A DNA stretch of 64,000 bases from PALSA-270 sp963770915 (GCA_963770915.1 CAVYRG010000001.1:2480001-2544000); one strand, 5' to 3'; shown: positions 47,203-56,551, numbered from the stretch's first letter. The notes: a model not told the origin generated them from the letters alone. Made by a program: numbers and translations.

Positions 47203-50200
47203 ATGAAACCGTCCAAGATGCTCTCGTTCATTCTGAGATTGCTGGCAGTCGCTCTGCTCTCCGCCAATGCTCGCGGACAAGTCAATTTCCCAGGGTCGGA
47301 GCTTCTCGGACGCCCCACGGATCACTCGGTCACCATCAACGTCGTGGCCGACACTGCCATCGACGCCTACTTCGAGTACGGCACCCAGTCCGGCGGGCCC
47401 TACCTTCAAACCAGCCCCGCTGCCGGAGTTTCCGGCCCCGCTTCCGCCGCGGCCAACGTGCCTCTGGTCGTTGTCCTGACCGGTCTCAGCGCTGATACCG
47501 AATACTTCTACCGCATGGTTTATAGGCCGACCGGCACATCCAACTGGACCACGCGGGTTGAGCACTCGTTCCATACCCAACGCCTGCCGGGCAGCACGTT
47601 CAGTTTCACCGTAGGTTCCGACTCCCACATCAACATCGTTTTCGGCAACCCCTCTCTCTATCAGCAGACCATGCAGAACGTCGCCGCCGAAGATCCAGAC
47701 TTCCACATCGACCTCGGCGACACCTTCGCTATGGATGGCGTCACCACGCAGGCGCAGGCCAACAGCAACTACCTCAACTTGCGCTCCTACTTCGGCCTGA
47801 TGAGCGGCTCCGTGCCCGTCTTTCTTGCTCTGGGCAATCACGAGCAGGAAGAAGGTTGGCATCTAAGCGACACCTCCAATATCGGCGTCAGTCCACCGGT
47901 GCTAAGCACCAACGCGCGGGAGATGTATTATCTCAATCCCGATCCGCTGCTCGATCCCTTCTATTCCGGCAACACGGACACGAGTTACACGGCGATCTCG
48001 AGCAGTTCCGACCACACCATCCAGGATTACTACGCGTGGACTTGGGGCGACGCGCTGTTCGTGGTGATCGATCCTTATTGGTACACCCCGGTCAAGCCCT
48101 ATGTCGGAAACATGGGAGGAGGAGAACCCGGTTTTCCCACCAATCCGCAGGATGCCGACCGGTGGCGCTGGACCCTGGGATTCGACCAGCGTCAGTGGCT
48201 GGAAGACACGCTGAAGAACAGCAGCGCCAAGTACAAATTTATTTTTGCCCACCAGGTTGCCGGTGGTATGGACGACTACGGTCGCGGCGGCGCCAACGCC
48301 GTCCCCTTCGTCGAATGGGGCGGCTACGACACCGACGGCACGACCTACGATTTCCTTAACCAACGGCCGTCATTTGATGATCCGGACGGGCAGTTGCTCG
48401 TGAAATATAACGTTACCGCTTTCTTCCATGGGCACGATCACGAGTTCGCCTACGAGAAACGCGATGGCATCATCTATCAGCTCGTTCCCATGGCCGCCGA
48501 CGCCACCTATGGCTTCGGCTTCGGTGACTACCACACCACCGATCCCTATAACCTCGCCGTTCTCCCCAACTCCGGCCACCTGCGGGTGACGGTCTCGCCA
48601 TCTCAAGCCACGGTCGATTACGTGCGAGCTTTTCTGCCCGGCGACGGAACCAATGGGCAAATCGCCTACACGTACTCGATAACATCGCAAACCACAACCG
48701 CAACACCCACCTTCATGCCCGCCCCTGGGAACTACACAACGCAACAATCCGTCAGCCTCTCCGATGCCACTCCCAATTCGACCATCCACTACACGACCGA
48801 TGGCTCGACGCCGACCTCCACATCACCCACCTACACGGTTCCGATCGTCGTGACCACGACGACGACTATCAACGCCGTCGCCAGCGCCGCTGGCCTGAAT
48901 GACAGCGCTGTGGCAAGCGGCACGTACACCATCAGTACCAATCCACCACCCACGGTGAGCACGGTGTCGCCGAATTCCGGAAGTGCGGCAGGCGGGCCCT
49001 CCGTCACGATCACCGGCACCGGCTTCCTGGCCGGGGCGAGCGTCACGTTTGGCACGACTGCAGCAACCAACATCGTAGTCGTTAGCTCCACTTCGATCAC
49101 CGCTAGAACGCCAGCTCACGCTGCCGGAGCCGTGAACCTCACTGTCACCAACACTGACGGCCAGAGCTACACGCTGCCCAATGCCTTCACCTACACCAAT
49201 CCGGCCCCGTCGGTGACGTCAATCTCTCCGACCTCAGGCACGACCGGAGGTGGTACCGCCATCACCATCACCGGCACCGGCTTCCTCTCCGGAGCCGCGG
49301 TGTCTTTGGGTGGCACGGCGGCGACCAACGTCGTAATCGTCAGCTCGACTTCGATCACCGCCACCACTCCGGCCCATGCCGCTGGATCGGTCAATGTGGT
49401 TGTGACCAACTCGGACAACCAGAGCGCTACGCTGACGAATGGCTATAGCTACTCGGGGGTTTCTGGAGGCGGGATCACGTTTGTGCAGGCGAACGCGGGG
49501 CCGAGCACGATTCAGTCGTCGAACACGACGGTGGCGGTGGCGTACCCGGCGGCGCAAGTGGCGGGACACCTGAACGTAGTGGCGGTGGGATGGGGCGACA
49601 CGACCTCGACGATCGCCTCGGTGACGGACACACAGGGGAACATGTATTTGCCGGCGGTGGGGCCGACCAGCAACACGGGGCTGCGGCAGGTGATTTACTA
49701 CGCGAAGAACATCGCCGGGGGAAGCAATACGGTGACGGTGAAGTTCAACCAGGCGGCGGCGTACCCGGACGTGCGGATTCTGGAGTATGCGGGGGCGGAC
49801 CTGAGCAATCCACTGGACCAGGCGGGAGCGGCGACGGGCTCGGGAACGACGGCGAACAGCGGATCGGTGACGACAACGGCGGCGAATGAGCTGATATTCG
49901 CAACCGGGACGACGGGGACGGCGTTCAGCGCGGCGGGGTCAGGGTACACGAGCCGGATCATCGATACATACGGCAATATCGCGGAAGACAAGACGGTGAC
50001 CAGCACCGGCAGCTACAACGCTACCGCCACCACGGCTTCCTCCGTGTGGGTCATGCAGATTCTTACCTTCCGCAGTGCTGGACAGATTGCGCCACCGCCA
50101 ATTGTGACCTCGATCGCGCCCACGTCCGGAACCACTGCCGGCGGAACCCCGATCACCATCACCGGCACCGGCTTCGTGACCGGAGCAAGCGTAACGTTTG

Positions 50201-51753
50201 GCGCGACTGCAGCGACCAACGTCGTAGTCGCCAGTTCCACAACTATCACCGCCAATACTCCTGCCCACGCCACCGGGGCTGTGAACGTGACCGTCACCAA
50301 TGCCGATGGCCAGAGCAACACCTTGCCGAACGGATATACCTTTAACTCTCCCAACCCGCCCCCAACGGTTGGGTCAATCGCTCCCACCTCGGGAACCACG
50401 GCAGGCGGAACTTCAGTCACGATCTCCGGCACCGGTTTTCTGCCTAACGCAAGCGTGACGTTTGGCGCCACTCCGGGGACCAACGCCGTGGTCGCCAGCT
50501 CGACTTCGATCACCGCCACTACTCCCGCTCACGCGGCCGGCGCGGTGAACGTCGTCGTAACGAACACAGACGGACAGAACGGCACGCTGCCCAACGGCTA
50601 TACCTACAACTCTCCGAATCCGCCACCCACGGTGAGCACGGTCTTGCCGAATTCCGGAAGTGCGGCAGGCGGGCCCTCCGTCACGATCACCGGCACCGGC
50701 TTCCTGGCCGGGGCGAGCGTCACGTTTGGCACGACTGCAGCAACCAACATCGTAGTCGTTAGCTCCACTTCGATCACCGCTAGAACGCCAGCTCACGCTG
50801 CCGGAGCCGTGAACCTCACTGTCACCAACACTGACGGCCAGAGCTACACGCTGCCCAATGCCTTCACCTACACCAATCCGGCCCCGTCGGTGACGTCAAT
50901 CTCTCCGACCTCAGGCACGACCGGAGGTGGTACCGCCATCACCATCACCGGCACCGGCTTCCTCTCCGGAGCCGCGGTGTCTTTGGGTGGCACGGCGGCG
51001 ACCAACGTCGTAATCGTCAGCTCGACTTCGATCACCGCCACCACTCCGGCCCATGCCGCTGGATCGGTCAATGTGGTTGTGACCAACTCGGACAACCAGA
51101 GCGCTACGCTGACGAATGGCTATAGCTACTCGGGGGTTTCTGGAGGCGGGATCACGTTTGTGCAGGCGAACGCGGGGCCGAGCACGATTCAGTCGTCGAA
51201 CACGACGGTGGCGGTGGCGTACCCGGCGGCGCAAGTGGCGGGACACCTGAACGTAGTGGCGGTGGGATGGGGCGACACGACCTCGACGATCGCCTCGGTG
51301 ACGGACACACAGGGGAACATGTATTTGCCGGCGGTGGGGCCGACCAGCAACACGGGGCTGCGGCAGGTGATTTACTACGCGAAGAACATCGCCGGGGGAA
51401 GCAATACGGTGACGGTGAAGTTCAACCAGGCGGCGGCGTACCCGGACGTGCGGATTCTGGAGTATGCGGGGGCGGACCTGAGCAATCCACTGGACCAGGC
51501 GGGAGCGGCGACGGGCTCGGGAACGACGGCGAACAGCGGATCGGTGACGACAACGGCGGCGAATGAGCTGATATTCGCAACCGGGACGACGGGGACGGCG
51601 TTCAGCGCGGCGGGGTCAGGGTACACGAGCCGGATGATCGATACATACGGCAATATCGCGGAAGACAAGACGGTGACCAGCACCGGCAGCTACAACGCTA
51701 CCGCCACCACGACCTCGACTGTCTGGGTGATACAGATCGTTACCTTCAAGTAG
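47203..51753 (+). CDS. Secreted purple-acid-phosphatase-like protein with IPT/TIG modules
   Basis: A 1516-residue exported protein. After the signal peptide ('LAVALLSANARGQ') an FN3-like domain (30-125) precedes a calcineurin-like phosphatase domain (130-430) with 'VGSDSHINI', 'HIDLGDTF', 'LALGNHEQE', 'IFAHQVAGG' and 'FFHGHDHEF', a complete metal site. A chitobiase-C-like domain (about 500-580, 'ATPNSTIHYTTDGSTPTS') follows, then IPT/TIG repeats ('PPPTVSTVSPNSGSAAGG...VTITGTGF') and two copies of a 190-residue module ('ITFVQANAGPSTIQSSNTTV' onward). GAGGTG precedes the ATG. It ends close to the divergent DUF4015 gene's 3' end. Substrate unknown. Confidence 0.88.
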   Translation: MKPSKMLSFILRLLAVALLSANARGQVNFPGSELLGRPTDHSVTINVVADTAIDAYFEYGTQSGGPYLQTSPAAGVSGPASAAANVPLVVVLTGLSADTEYFYRMVYRPTGTSNWTTRVEHSFHTQRLPGSTFSFTVGSDSHINIVFGNPSLYQQTMQNVAAEDPDFHIDLGDTFAMDGVTTQAQANSNYLNLRSYFGLMSGSVPVFLALGNHEQEEGWHLSDTSNIGVSPPVLSTNAREMYYLNPDPLLDPFYSGNTDTSYTAISSSSDHTIQDYYAWTWGDALFVVIDPYWYTPVKPYVGNMGGGEPGFPTNPQDADRWRWTLGFDQRQWLEDTLKNSSAKYKFIFAHQVAGGMDDYGRGGANAVPFVEWGGYDTDGTTYDFLNQRPSFDDPDGQLLVKYNVTAFFHGHDHEFAYEKRDGIIYQLVPMAADATYGFGFGDYHTTDPYNLAVLPNSGHLRVTVSPSQATVDYVRAFLPGDGTNGQIAYTYSITSQTTTATPTFMPAPGNYTTQQSVSLSDATPNSTIHYTTDGSTPTSTSPTYTVPIVVTTTTTINAVASAAGLNDSAVASGTYTISTNPPPTVSTVSPNSGSAAGGPSVTITGTGFLAGASVTFGTTAATNIVVVSSTSITARTPAHAAGAVNLTVTNTDGQSYTLPNAFTYTNPAPSVTSISPTSGTTGGGTAITITGTGFLSGAAVSLGGTAATNVVIVSSTSITATTPAHAAGSVNVVVTNSDNQSATLTNGYSYSGVSGGGITFVQANAGPSTIQSSNTTVAVAYPAAQVAGHLNVVAVGWGDTTSTIASVTDTQGNMYLPAVGPTSNTGLRQVIYYAKNIAGGSNTVTVKFNQAAAYPDVRILEYAGADLSNPLDQAGAATGSGTTANSGSVTTTAANELIFATGTTGTAFSAAGSGYTSRIIDTYGNIAEDKTVTSTGSYNATATTASSVWVMQILTFRSAGQIAPPPIVTSIAPTSGTTAGGTPITITGTGFVTGASVTFGATAATNVVVASSTTITANTPAHATGAVNVTVTNADGQSNTLPNGYTFNSPNPPPTVGSIAPTSGTTAGGTSVTISGTGFLPNASVTFGATPGTNAVVASSTSITATTPAHAAGAVNVVVTNTDGQNGTLPNGYTYNSPNPPPTVSTVLPNSGSAAGGPSVTITGTGFLAGASVTFGTTAATNIVVVSSTSITARTPAHAAGAVNLTVTNTDGQSYTLPNAFTYTNPAPSVTSISPTSGTTGGGTAITITGTGFLSGAAVSLGGTAATNVVIVSSTSITATTPAHAAGSVNVVVTNSDNQSATLTNGYSYSGVSGGGITFVQANAGPSTIQSSNTTVAVAYPAAQVAGHLNVVAVGWGDTTSTIASVTDTQGNMYLPAVGPTSNTGLRQVIYYAKNIAGGSNTVTVKFNQAAAYPDVRILEYAGADLSNPLDQAGAATGSGTTANSGSVTTTAANELIFATGTTGTAFSAAGSGYTSRMIDTYGNIAEDKTVTSTGSYNATATTTSTVWVIQIVTFK
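48951..50034 (+). repeat. 1,084-bp intragenic repeat, first copy
   Basis: It is almost identical to 50628-51711 at a constant offset of 1,677 bp (559 codons, so in frame). I saw only a few differences, for example GTGTCGCCG versus GTCTTGCCG at the start and ATCATC versus ATGATC near the end. It covers two TIG domains and the 190-residue module. Confidence 0.95.
50628..51711 (+). repeat. 1,084-bp intragenic repeat, second copy
   Basis: Second copy of the segment at 48951-50034. Between them lie about 590 bp encoding two other TIG domains. The near-identity, including silent positions, indicates a recent duplication or ongoing gene conversion. Confidence 0.95.
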
Positions 51754-51767
51754 GAAACGCCCGCCCG

Positions 51768-53279
51768 CTAGTGGGAAGGTAGAGCCAAACTGGCCTTCAA
51801 GGTTCCGGGGATCTCATCCCCGCGGAAGTATTGTCCCTTAGCAGCTCGCATCTCGGGCATGGCCACATAAGGCTTGCTGTAATCGTTATTAGCGTTCCAG
51901 AACAAGAATCCAATCCCGCCCTTGTTCTTCGCGGTCAAAACCTGCGTCTCAATGTATTTCGGCGAATAGGTTCTCGTGCGCCAGGCAAACGCCTGCAGCC
52001 AGGGACGAATCACCACTCCGCTGCCCGCCGTGATCTTCTCAAAGCGGTCCATCGACTCGCTAATAAAATGCTCCGGCGCATCCCCCGGTCGCGCGATCCC
52101 ATCCATGCCGAAGAAATGCGAGGGATAGATCATGGGCGAAATCACGTCGCAATGCTTCGCCATGCGCACAATGTCCTGTCCCGTGTGCGACAAATCCACC
52201 TGCCGCTGCCACGCCATGATTCCAAACACGTCGAGCGAAAGCAGCACACCCTTCGGGTGCAATTGCGCATAAGCATGCTTCAGGAAGTCGGCGATCACGT
52301 CCGCGCGCTGCCAATCGGGATGTTCTTTTTGAAATTGAAAGCTGGCGTCTTTCTGGTCGCCTTCCGCCGGAAAGCGCACATAATCGAACTGAACCTCATC
52401 CACGCCCGCCTCAGCCGCCTTCATGGCCAACGCAATGTCGTACTCTTGAACTTTGGGCTGCGAAGGATCGGTCCAAACCAGCTTGCCGTTTTCGCGCCAC
52501 GGCTGCCCCGTCTTGCGCGACTTCACCGCCAGCTCCGGGTGCGCCACCACCAACCGCTCGTCGCGAAAAATCGCCACTCGCGCAATCGCATGCAGTCCCA
52601 GCGAATGCAGAAAGTGCGTGAACTTCGGCAAGTCGCGAATCGCCGGCCGCCGGTCGCTCGCCAGCGGACCGTCATAAGGAATATTGACCGTGCCATCGCT
52701 GTCTTTCACGTCGAAAACAATCGCGTTGCCGCCTACTTCGCGCCAGTGCCGGATGATCTTGATGCCGCGGTCGCTGGCCGCCATAATTCCGGTCAAGTAA
52801 ACTGCCCTCACCTCAAAATCTCTTTGCAGGGGAATCAGCTTCTCCGCAATCGGCGCGTCCAGAATTCCGGGAATGATGATCGCTTGTCCCGCCTTCAGAA
52901 ACGTCCCTTTTAAATCTCCGTTGGCCTTGCGAATCGCTTCCGCCAGTTCGCTGGTCGTCAGAAACGAAGTCTGCCCAATAAAATGGTGCGCCACCGAAGC
53001 AATGCTGTCGCCGCGCTTCGCCACGTAAGCAATGCTTCCCGGCGGCGTCGCCTGTTGAGCTGTCGAAACAATTTCTGCCGGCTTCGGAGTTGGCGTAGAC
53101 GCGGATGTGCTCACCGCCATCCGCTGCGCCGACTGCGCCGCCGCGCGCGGAACGGAAGCTACGAGGTGCCACACTGCCAAACCAACGGCCAGGCACGAAA
53201 CGGACACGATGAATATTGGGCTAGGACGACGCAAGGTGCCTCCAAGATTACCTTCCCGGCATCCTATCCACCATCCCAT
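51768..53279 (-). CDS. Membrane-anchored LysM and DUF4015 glycoside-hydrolase-like protein
   Basis: The roughly 503-residue protein has one N-terminal hydrophobic anchor ('PIFIVSVSCLAVGLAVWHLV'), a Pro/Thr linker, a LysM-like carbohydrate-binding domain ('YVAKRGDSIASVAHHFIGQT', 'LKAGQAIIIPG'), and a C-terminal TIM-barrel domain (DUF4015/putative glycosyl hydrolase: 'VYLTGIMAASDRGIKIIRHW', 'IVFDVKDSDGTVNIPY', 'EVQFDYVRFPAEG', 'LSLDVFGIMAW'). Acidic residues in those strands could be catalytic. The ATG at 53279 has AAGG just upstream; the in-frame extension to 53399 is less plausible. LysM suggests peptidoglycan or a related glycan as target. Confidence 0.85.
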   Translation of the reverse strand: MGWWIGCREGNLGGTLRRPSPIFIVSVSCLAVGLAVWHLVASVPRAAAQSAQRMAVSTSASTPTPKPAEIVSTAQQATPPGSIAYVAKRGDSIASVAHHFIGQTSFLTTSELAEAIRKANGDLKGTFLKAGQAIIIPGILDAPIAEKLIPLQRDFEVRAVYLTGIMAASDRGIKIIRHWREVGGNAIVFDVKDSDGTVNIPYDGPLASDRRPAIRDLPKFTHFLHSLGLHAIARVAIFRDERLVVAHPELAVKSRKTGQPWRENGKLVWTDPSQPKVQEYDIALAMKAAEAGVDEVQFDYVRFPAEGDQKDASFQFQKEHPDWQRADVIADFLKHAYAQLHPKGVLLSLDVFGIMAWQRQVDLSHTGQDIVRMAKHCDVISPMIYPSHFFGMDGIARPGDAPEHFISESMDRFEKITAGSGVVIRPWLQAFAWRTRTYSPKYIETQVLTAKNKGGIGFLFWNANNDYSKPYVAMPEMRAAKGQYFRGDEIPGTLKASLALPSH

Positions 53280-53611
53280 TACCTTGCTAGTTACGTCGGA
53301 CCATGCCGCGCCGGTTGGCTCTCCCGTGTTCCCCAACTGCCATGGAACTTCCTCGATGCGCAAATTATTTCTCTTTTTCTCCCAGACCCCAGTCTGCATG
53401 CCGCGCTCCTCGGCGTTACCCTTTTGGCCTCTAACACTTGCAGCTGCTTACACTTGGATGCGCAAGCCCCGGTTGGCGAACGGGTTGCACTAAGGGTCGT
53501 CGTTACGAAAGAAGCGGGATGACAGAGTTTGGCATCCCATATTGGCAAACGACTTTAAACCATCCCCCGGGAACTGTACCGCAGCCCCACGGAATGGGGG
53601 GCCTAAACCCT

Positions 53612-54787
53612 ATGAAGACAATGCTCAACGCAGTGCTCGATCCGACCCGGCGTAGCAACGATGCTCGTGACTTTGAGAGCGCTCTTCGCCGCAAGATCGT
53701 CGGCCAGGACCCCGCCGTCGAGAAGGTAACCGAGGTCTACCAGATGTTCCTCGCGGGCCTGAACCCGCCCGGCCGTCCCGTGGGCAACTTGCTCTTCCTC
53801 GGCCCCACCGGTTCAGGAAAGACGCGAGTGGTCGAAGCCCTCGCCGAGTCTCTGTTCGGCGACGCGCGCGCCTGCATCAAGATCGACTGCGCTGAGTTCC
53901 AGCACTCCCACGAAATTGCCAAGCTCATCGGCTCGCCTCCGGGATATCTCGGCCACCGCGAGACCCACCCCTTGCTCACGCAGGAAGCGCTCAATCAGTG
54001 GCACACCGAGAAGCTGAAGCTTTCCATCCTGCTCTTCGACGAAATCGAGAAGGCCTCCGACGCGCTATGGCAGTTGCTGCTCGGCATTCTCGATAAAGCC
54101 ACCCTCACCCTCGGCGACAACCGCCGCGTCGATCTTTCCCAATGCATAATTATTATGACGTCGAATCTGGGCGCTGCGGAAATGAGCGGACTGGTGGACG
54201 GCGGCATGGGCTTCGCCACCAAAGTCACCGCCATCGACGAGAATCTCGACGATAAGATCAACCGCACCGCGGTCGAAGCCGCGCGCCGCAAGTTTTCGCC
54301 CGAGTTCATGAACCGCATCGACAAGACCGTCGTGTTCACCACGCTGCGCGCCCAGCACTTGGAGCAGATTCTCGAAATCGAGCTGGGCATGGTGCAGCAG
54401 CGCGTGCTCATGGCCTCGCCCGCCAATCAATTTGTGTTCAGTTGCACTTCGCGGGTAAAGAACTACCTGCTGCAGGAAGGCACCGACCCGCGCTACGGCG
54501 CGCGCCACCTCAAGCGCGCCATTGAGCGCAATCTGGTGTTCCCGCTGGCCAATCTGGTGGCCACCGGCCAGGTCAAGCTGGGAGACTTCCTCCGCGTCGA
54601 TTTGAATTCGGAAGGCCAGCTGACCTTCGTGAAGGAAGCCGAAGGCGCCGTGGCTCCCATGCTTCTGGAGCGCTACGGCACCGCCGCCGTGGGAGCTTCG
54701 TCCCAGGCCGCGCGCAGCGCCCGGCCGATACCTATTCGCCGCGAAGTGACGGCTACGCCCGGAGCCACCCCGGCCATCGAAAAATAG
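53612..54787 (+). CDS. Stand-alone ClpB-D2-like AAA ATPase
   Basis: The roughly 391-residue protein contains only one AAA_2 module. Walker A is 'GPTGSGKTRVVEAL', Walker B 'LLFDEIEKASDAL', sensor 1 'IIIMTSNLG', the arginine-finger region 'FSPEFMNRIDKTVVF', and sensor 2 'DPRYGARHLKRAIERNL'. That is the ClpB second ring plus its small C-domain, without the N-domain, first ATPase or coiled-coil. The pore-loop region reads 'GSPPGYLGHRE'. It is probably a hexameric unfoldase or a regulatory AAA. I took the ATG at 53612; ATGs at 53519 and 53594 are in frame. Partner unknown. Confidence 0.82.
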   Translation: MKTMLNAVLDPTRRSNDARDFESALRRKIVGQDPAVEKVTEVYQMFLAGLNPPGRPVGNLLFLGPTGSGKTRVVEALAESLFGDARACIKIDCAEFQHSHEIAKLIGSPPGYLGHRETHPLLTQEALNQWHTEKLKLSILLFDEIEKASDALWQLLLGILDKATLTLGDNRRVDLSQCIIIMTSNLGAAEMSGLVDGGMGFATKVTAIDENLDDKINRTAVEAARRKFSPEFMNRIDKTVVFTTLRAQHLEQILEIELGMVQQRVLMASPANQFVFSCTSRVKNYLLQEGTDPRYGARHLKRAIERNLVFPLANLVATGQVKLGDFLRVDLNSEGQLTFVKEAEGAVAPMLLERYGTAAVGASSQAARSARPIPIRREVTATPGATPAIEK

Positions 54788-54951
54788 CTCGCCGCCATCT
54801 CGTTATCTCAAAGGCGCCGGTCCCGCAGCGGCGCCTTTTCCTCTTTCTTGTGGCGCGGACCTGCCCTGAGCGTAGCCTAAGGTGAGTCCCGAACACAGCC
54901 GCGCATGGAACCCCGCCAGGGATGTCGTTGCCCGTGCGCGTATTTCCGTAG

Positions 54952-54985
54952 TTGCATTGTGTAACGTATATCGCTACACTATACG
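54952..54985 (+). promoter_or_regulatory. Promoter and operator of higBA
   Basis: TTGCAT (54952-54957) and TACACT (54975-54980) are 17 nt apart. CGTATA and TATACG (54965-54970, 54980-54985) form an inverted repeat across the -10, a probable HigA site. Transcription would start within 1-2 nt of the GTG at 54988. Confidence 0.7.
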
Positions 54986-54987
54986 TA

Positions 54988-55266
54988 GTGATCCGAAGCT
55001 TCCGGCACCGGGGCCTGGAGAAGTTTTTCCGCTCCGGCTCGAAGGCTGGCATTCAGCCGAAGCATGCCGCCAAGCTCAGGTTGCAGCTTTTCGCGCTGGA
55101 CAATGCGAAGTGTCCGTCCGATATGAACGCACCGGGGTGGAGGCTGCATCGCCTGGAAGGAGAATTGGCTGGCCATTGGGCAGTCAGCGTCAGCGGAAAT
55201 TGGCGGTTGACCTTCAGGTTTGAGGGCGAGGATGCAATCCTCGTCGACTATCAGGATTATCACTAG
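54988..55266 (+). CDS. higB: HigB-type (RelE superfamily) mRNA interferase toxin
   Basis: The 92-residue protein matches HigB: 'FRHRGLEKFFRSGSKAGIQP', 'KLRLQLFALDNAKCPSDMN', 'GWRLHRLEGELAGHWAVSVSGNWRLTFRFEGEDAILVDYQDYH'-type ending with the conserved 'W-x-V-S-V-x-G-N-W-R' and final His. HigB cleaves mRNA on the ribosome. The toxin precedes the antitoxin, as usual for higBA. It starts with GTG at 54988; in-frame upstream sequence overlaps the promoter. It ends 8 nt before higA. Confidence 0.93.
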   Translation: MIRSFRHRGLEKFFRSGSKAGIQPKHAAKLRLQLFALDNAKCPSDMNAPGWRLHRLEGELAGHWAVSVSGNWRLTFRFEGEDAILVDYQDYH

Positions 55267-55274
55267 GAGCTTTT

Positions 55275-55571
55275 ATGACCCTGCACAACCCGCCTCATCC
55301 CGGCAGCGTGCTGCGCGAGTATCTGGGCCCCATCGCAGTCTCCTCTGCGGCGGCGCATCTCCGCGTCACGCGCGTGACGCTATCCCGCCTGCTGAACGGC
55401 AAGGCAGGAATCTCCGCCAGCATGGCTCTTCGCCTTGCAGATGCCCTTGGCACTTCTCCGGAACTGTGGATGAACATGCAGAGCCAGTACGATCTCTGGC
55501 AGGCCAAGCGCGGCAGGCGACCGGCCGTACGGCGCCTCCAGGTTAGAAGTGAAGCCCAACCCGGCGCCTAG
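55275..55571 (+). CDS. higA: HigA-type XRE antitoxin
   Basis: The 98-residue protein begins 'MTLHNPPHPGSVLREYLGP', the HigA signature, followed by an XRE helix-turn-helix ('VSSAAAHLRVTRVTLSRLLNGKAGISASMALRLADAL'). 'ELWMNMQSQYDLWQA' completes the family pattern. AGGAG overlaps the higB stop. It neutralises HigB and represses the operon. Confidence 0.95.
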   Translation: MTLHNPPHPGSVLREYLGPIAVSSAAAHLRVTRVTLSRLLNGKAGISASMALRLADALGTSPELWMNMQSQYDLWQAKRGRRPAVRRLQVRSEAQPGA

Positions 55572-55574
55572 CTC

Positions 55575-55618
55575 GTGTGGGGACAGCCGCCCCGGCTGTC
55601 CAGCCGAGCAAAGCTCGG
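55575..55618. repeat. Two adjacent hairpins after higA
   Basis: GGACAGCCG-CCC-CGGCTGTCC (55581-55601) and CCGAGC-AAA-GCTCGG (55604-55618). The first recurs near 62271-62292. They may terminate higBA, but they also look like a dispersed repeat. Confidence 0.7.
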
Positions 55619-55683
55619 CGGTTTGGGTCAGACCAAACTAGCAACCCCCTCCGCACCGGATTCCACGTTAGAATCACCGCGAC

Positions 55684-56240
55684 GTGGAAAAGAATCAGCT
55701 TTACTACGGCGACAATCTCGCCGTCCTGCGGGAGCACATTCGCGACGAGTCCGTCGATCTCATCTACCTCGCTGGATCAACTTTGTGCGGCTGATCGGAC
55801 ACGCGTTTCTTTGTGGGCATGATTCTTGCACACCCGAAATCGTGGGTCATTATCGGAGTGTTCTGGCCGAAAGCAAGGGTTGCACAGTCTGCGGCCGACA
55901 TTTCTGGAAAGCTCTTCGACTACTAAGCCGATTCAGTCAAGCAGATCATCCTCGCCGTGAAGGCCGGTCACGTACAGGCCGCGTACGTCCGCGACTTGCG
56001 AGGCGTGATCGAGCGCGAGAAGGCGGAGATCGGCGTGCTGATCTCGGTGAAGCATCCCACCAAGCCCATGCTGAAGGAAGCTGCGGAGGCGGGGTTCTAT
56101 CAGCCGCCGGGGCTTGGCGGATAAATATCCTCGCATGCAGATTTTGAGTATTGCCGAGTTGTTTGCCGGGAAGAAGCTTGAGTATCCGCGATTGCTCGAT
56201 CTGACGTTCAAAAGAGGCGCGCAAGGCGCGGAAGGCCGCA
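55684..56240 (+). pseudogene. Decayed site-specific DNA methyltransferase
   Basis: From the GTG at 55684 the frame reads 'QLYYGDNLAVLREHIRDESV' and then 'DLIYLA', the N-terminus of N4/N6-adenine or cytosine methyltransferases, which continues with DPPF in intact enzymes. Here it ends a few codons later at a stop. From about 55937 a second frame gives 'IILAVKAGHVQAAYVRDLRG', 'VIEREKAEIGVLISVKHPTK' and 'MLKEAAEAGFYQPPG', the C-terminal part, and after another shift 'KYPRMQILSIAELFAGKKLE'. So the middle, including most of the catalytic and target-recognition region, is lost and at least two frames are broken. No restriction enzyme is seen. Confidence 0.85.
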
Positions 56241-56323
56241 GAGGAGCAAATACGGTTGGGCGAGAGCGACATCGACGAGCCGTTTTGAGCTTAGTCCGAG
56301 GCACCGGAGCGCGAGGCCGCCCT

Positions 56324-56391
56324 CAGCGGCTAAAGCCGGAGCTTTGGGGGCGTGCCAATCGGCACGAGTAGAACTCGTGCCCTTCCCGGTA
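56324..56391. repeat. REP unit, left direct copy
   Basis: CAGCGGCTAAAGCC (56324-56337), then GTGCCAATC and the hairpin GGCACGAGT-AGA-ACTCGTGCC (56361-56381), then CTTCCCGG. The same order recurs at 57079-57147. A partial copy of the hairpin's right half lies at 56442-56460. Confidence 0.85.
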
Positions 56392-56551
56392 ACTTTTTCC
56401 CAGTGACCCCTTCCCAGGGACCCCCTCGCCCCAATAACCGCGCTCGTCGAACTCGTGCCCTTCCTCGGCGATCCTGCTTTGCAGGAGCCTGCGTTCCTCC
56501 GAACGAACGGCGACCCCGATTCCCAGAATAGGACAATCGACGGCTATTTTT

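Noticed and set aside
55575..56147. 190-codon frame after higA as an intact gene
   Set aside because: Only parts of it read as methyltransferase, in different frames; the long frame itself has no matching domain.
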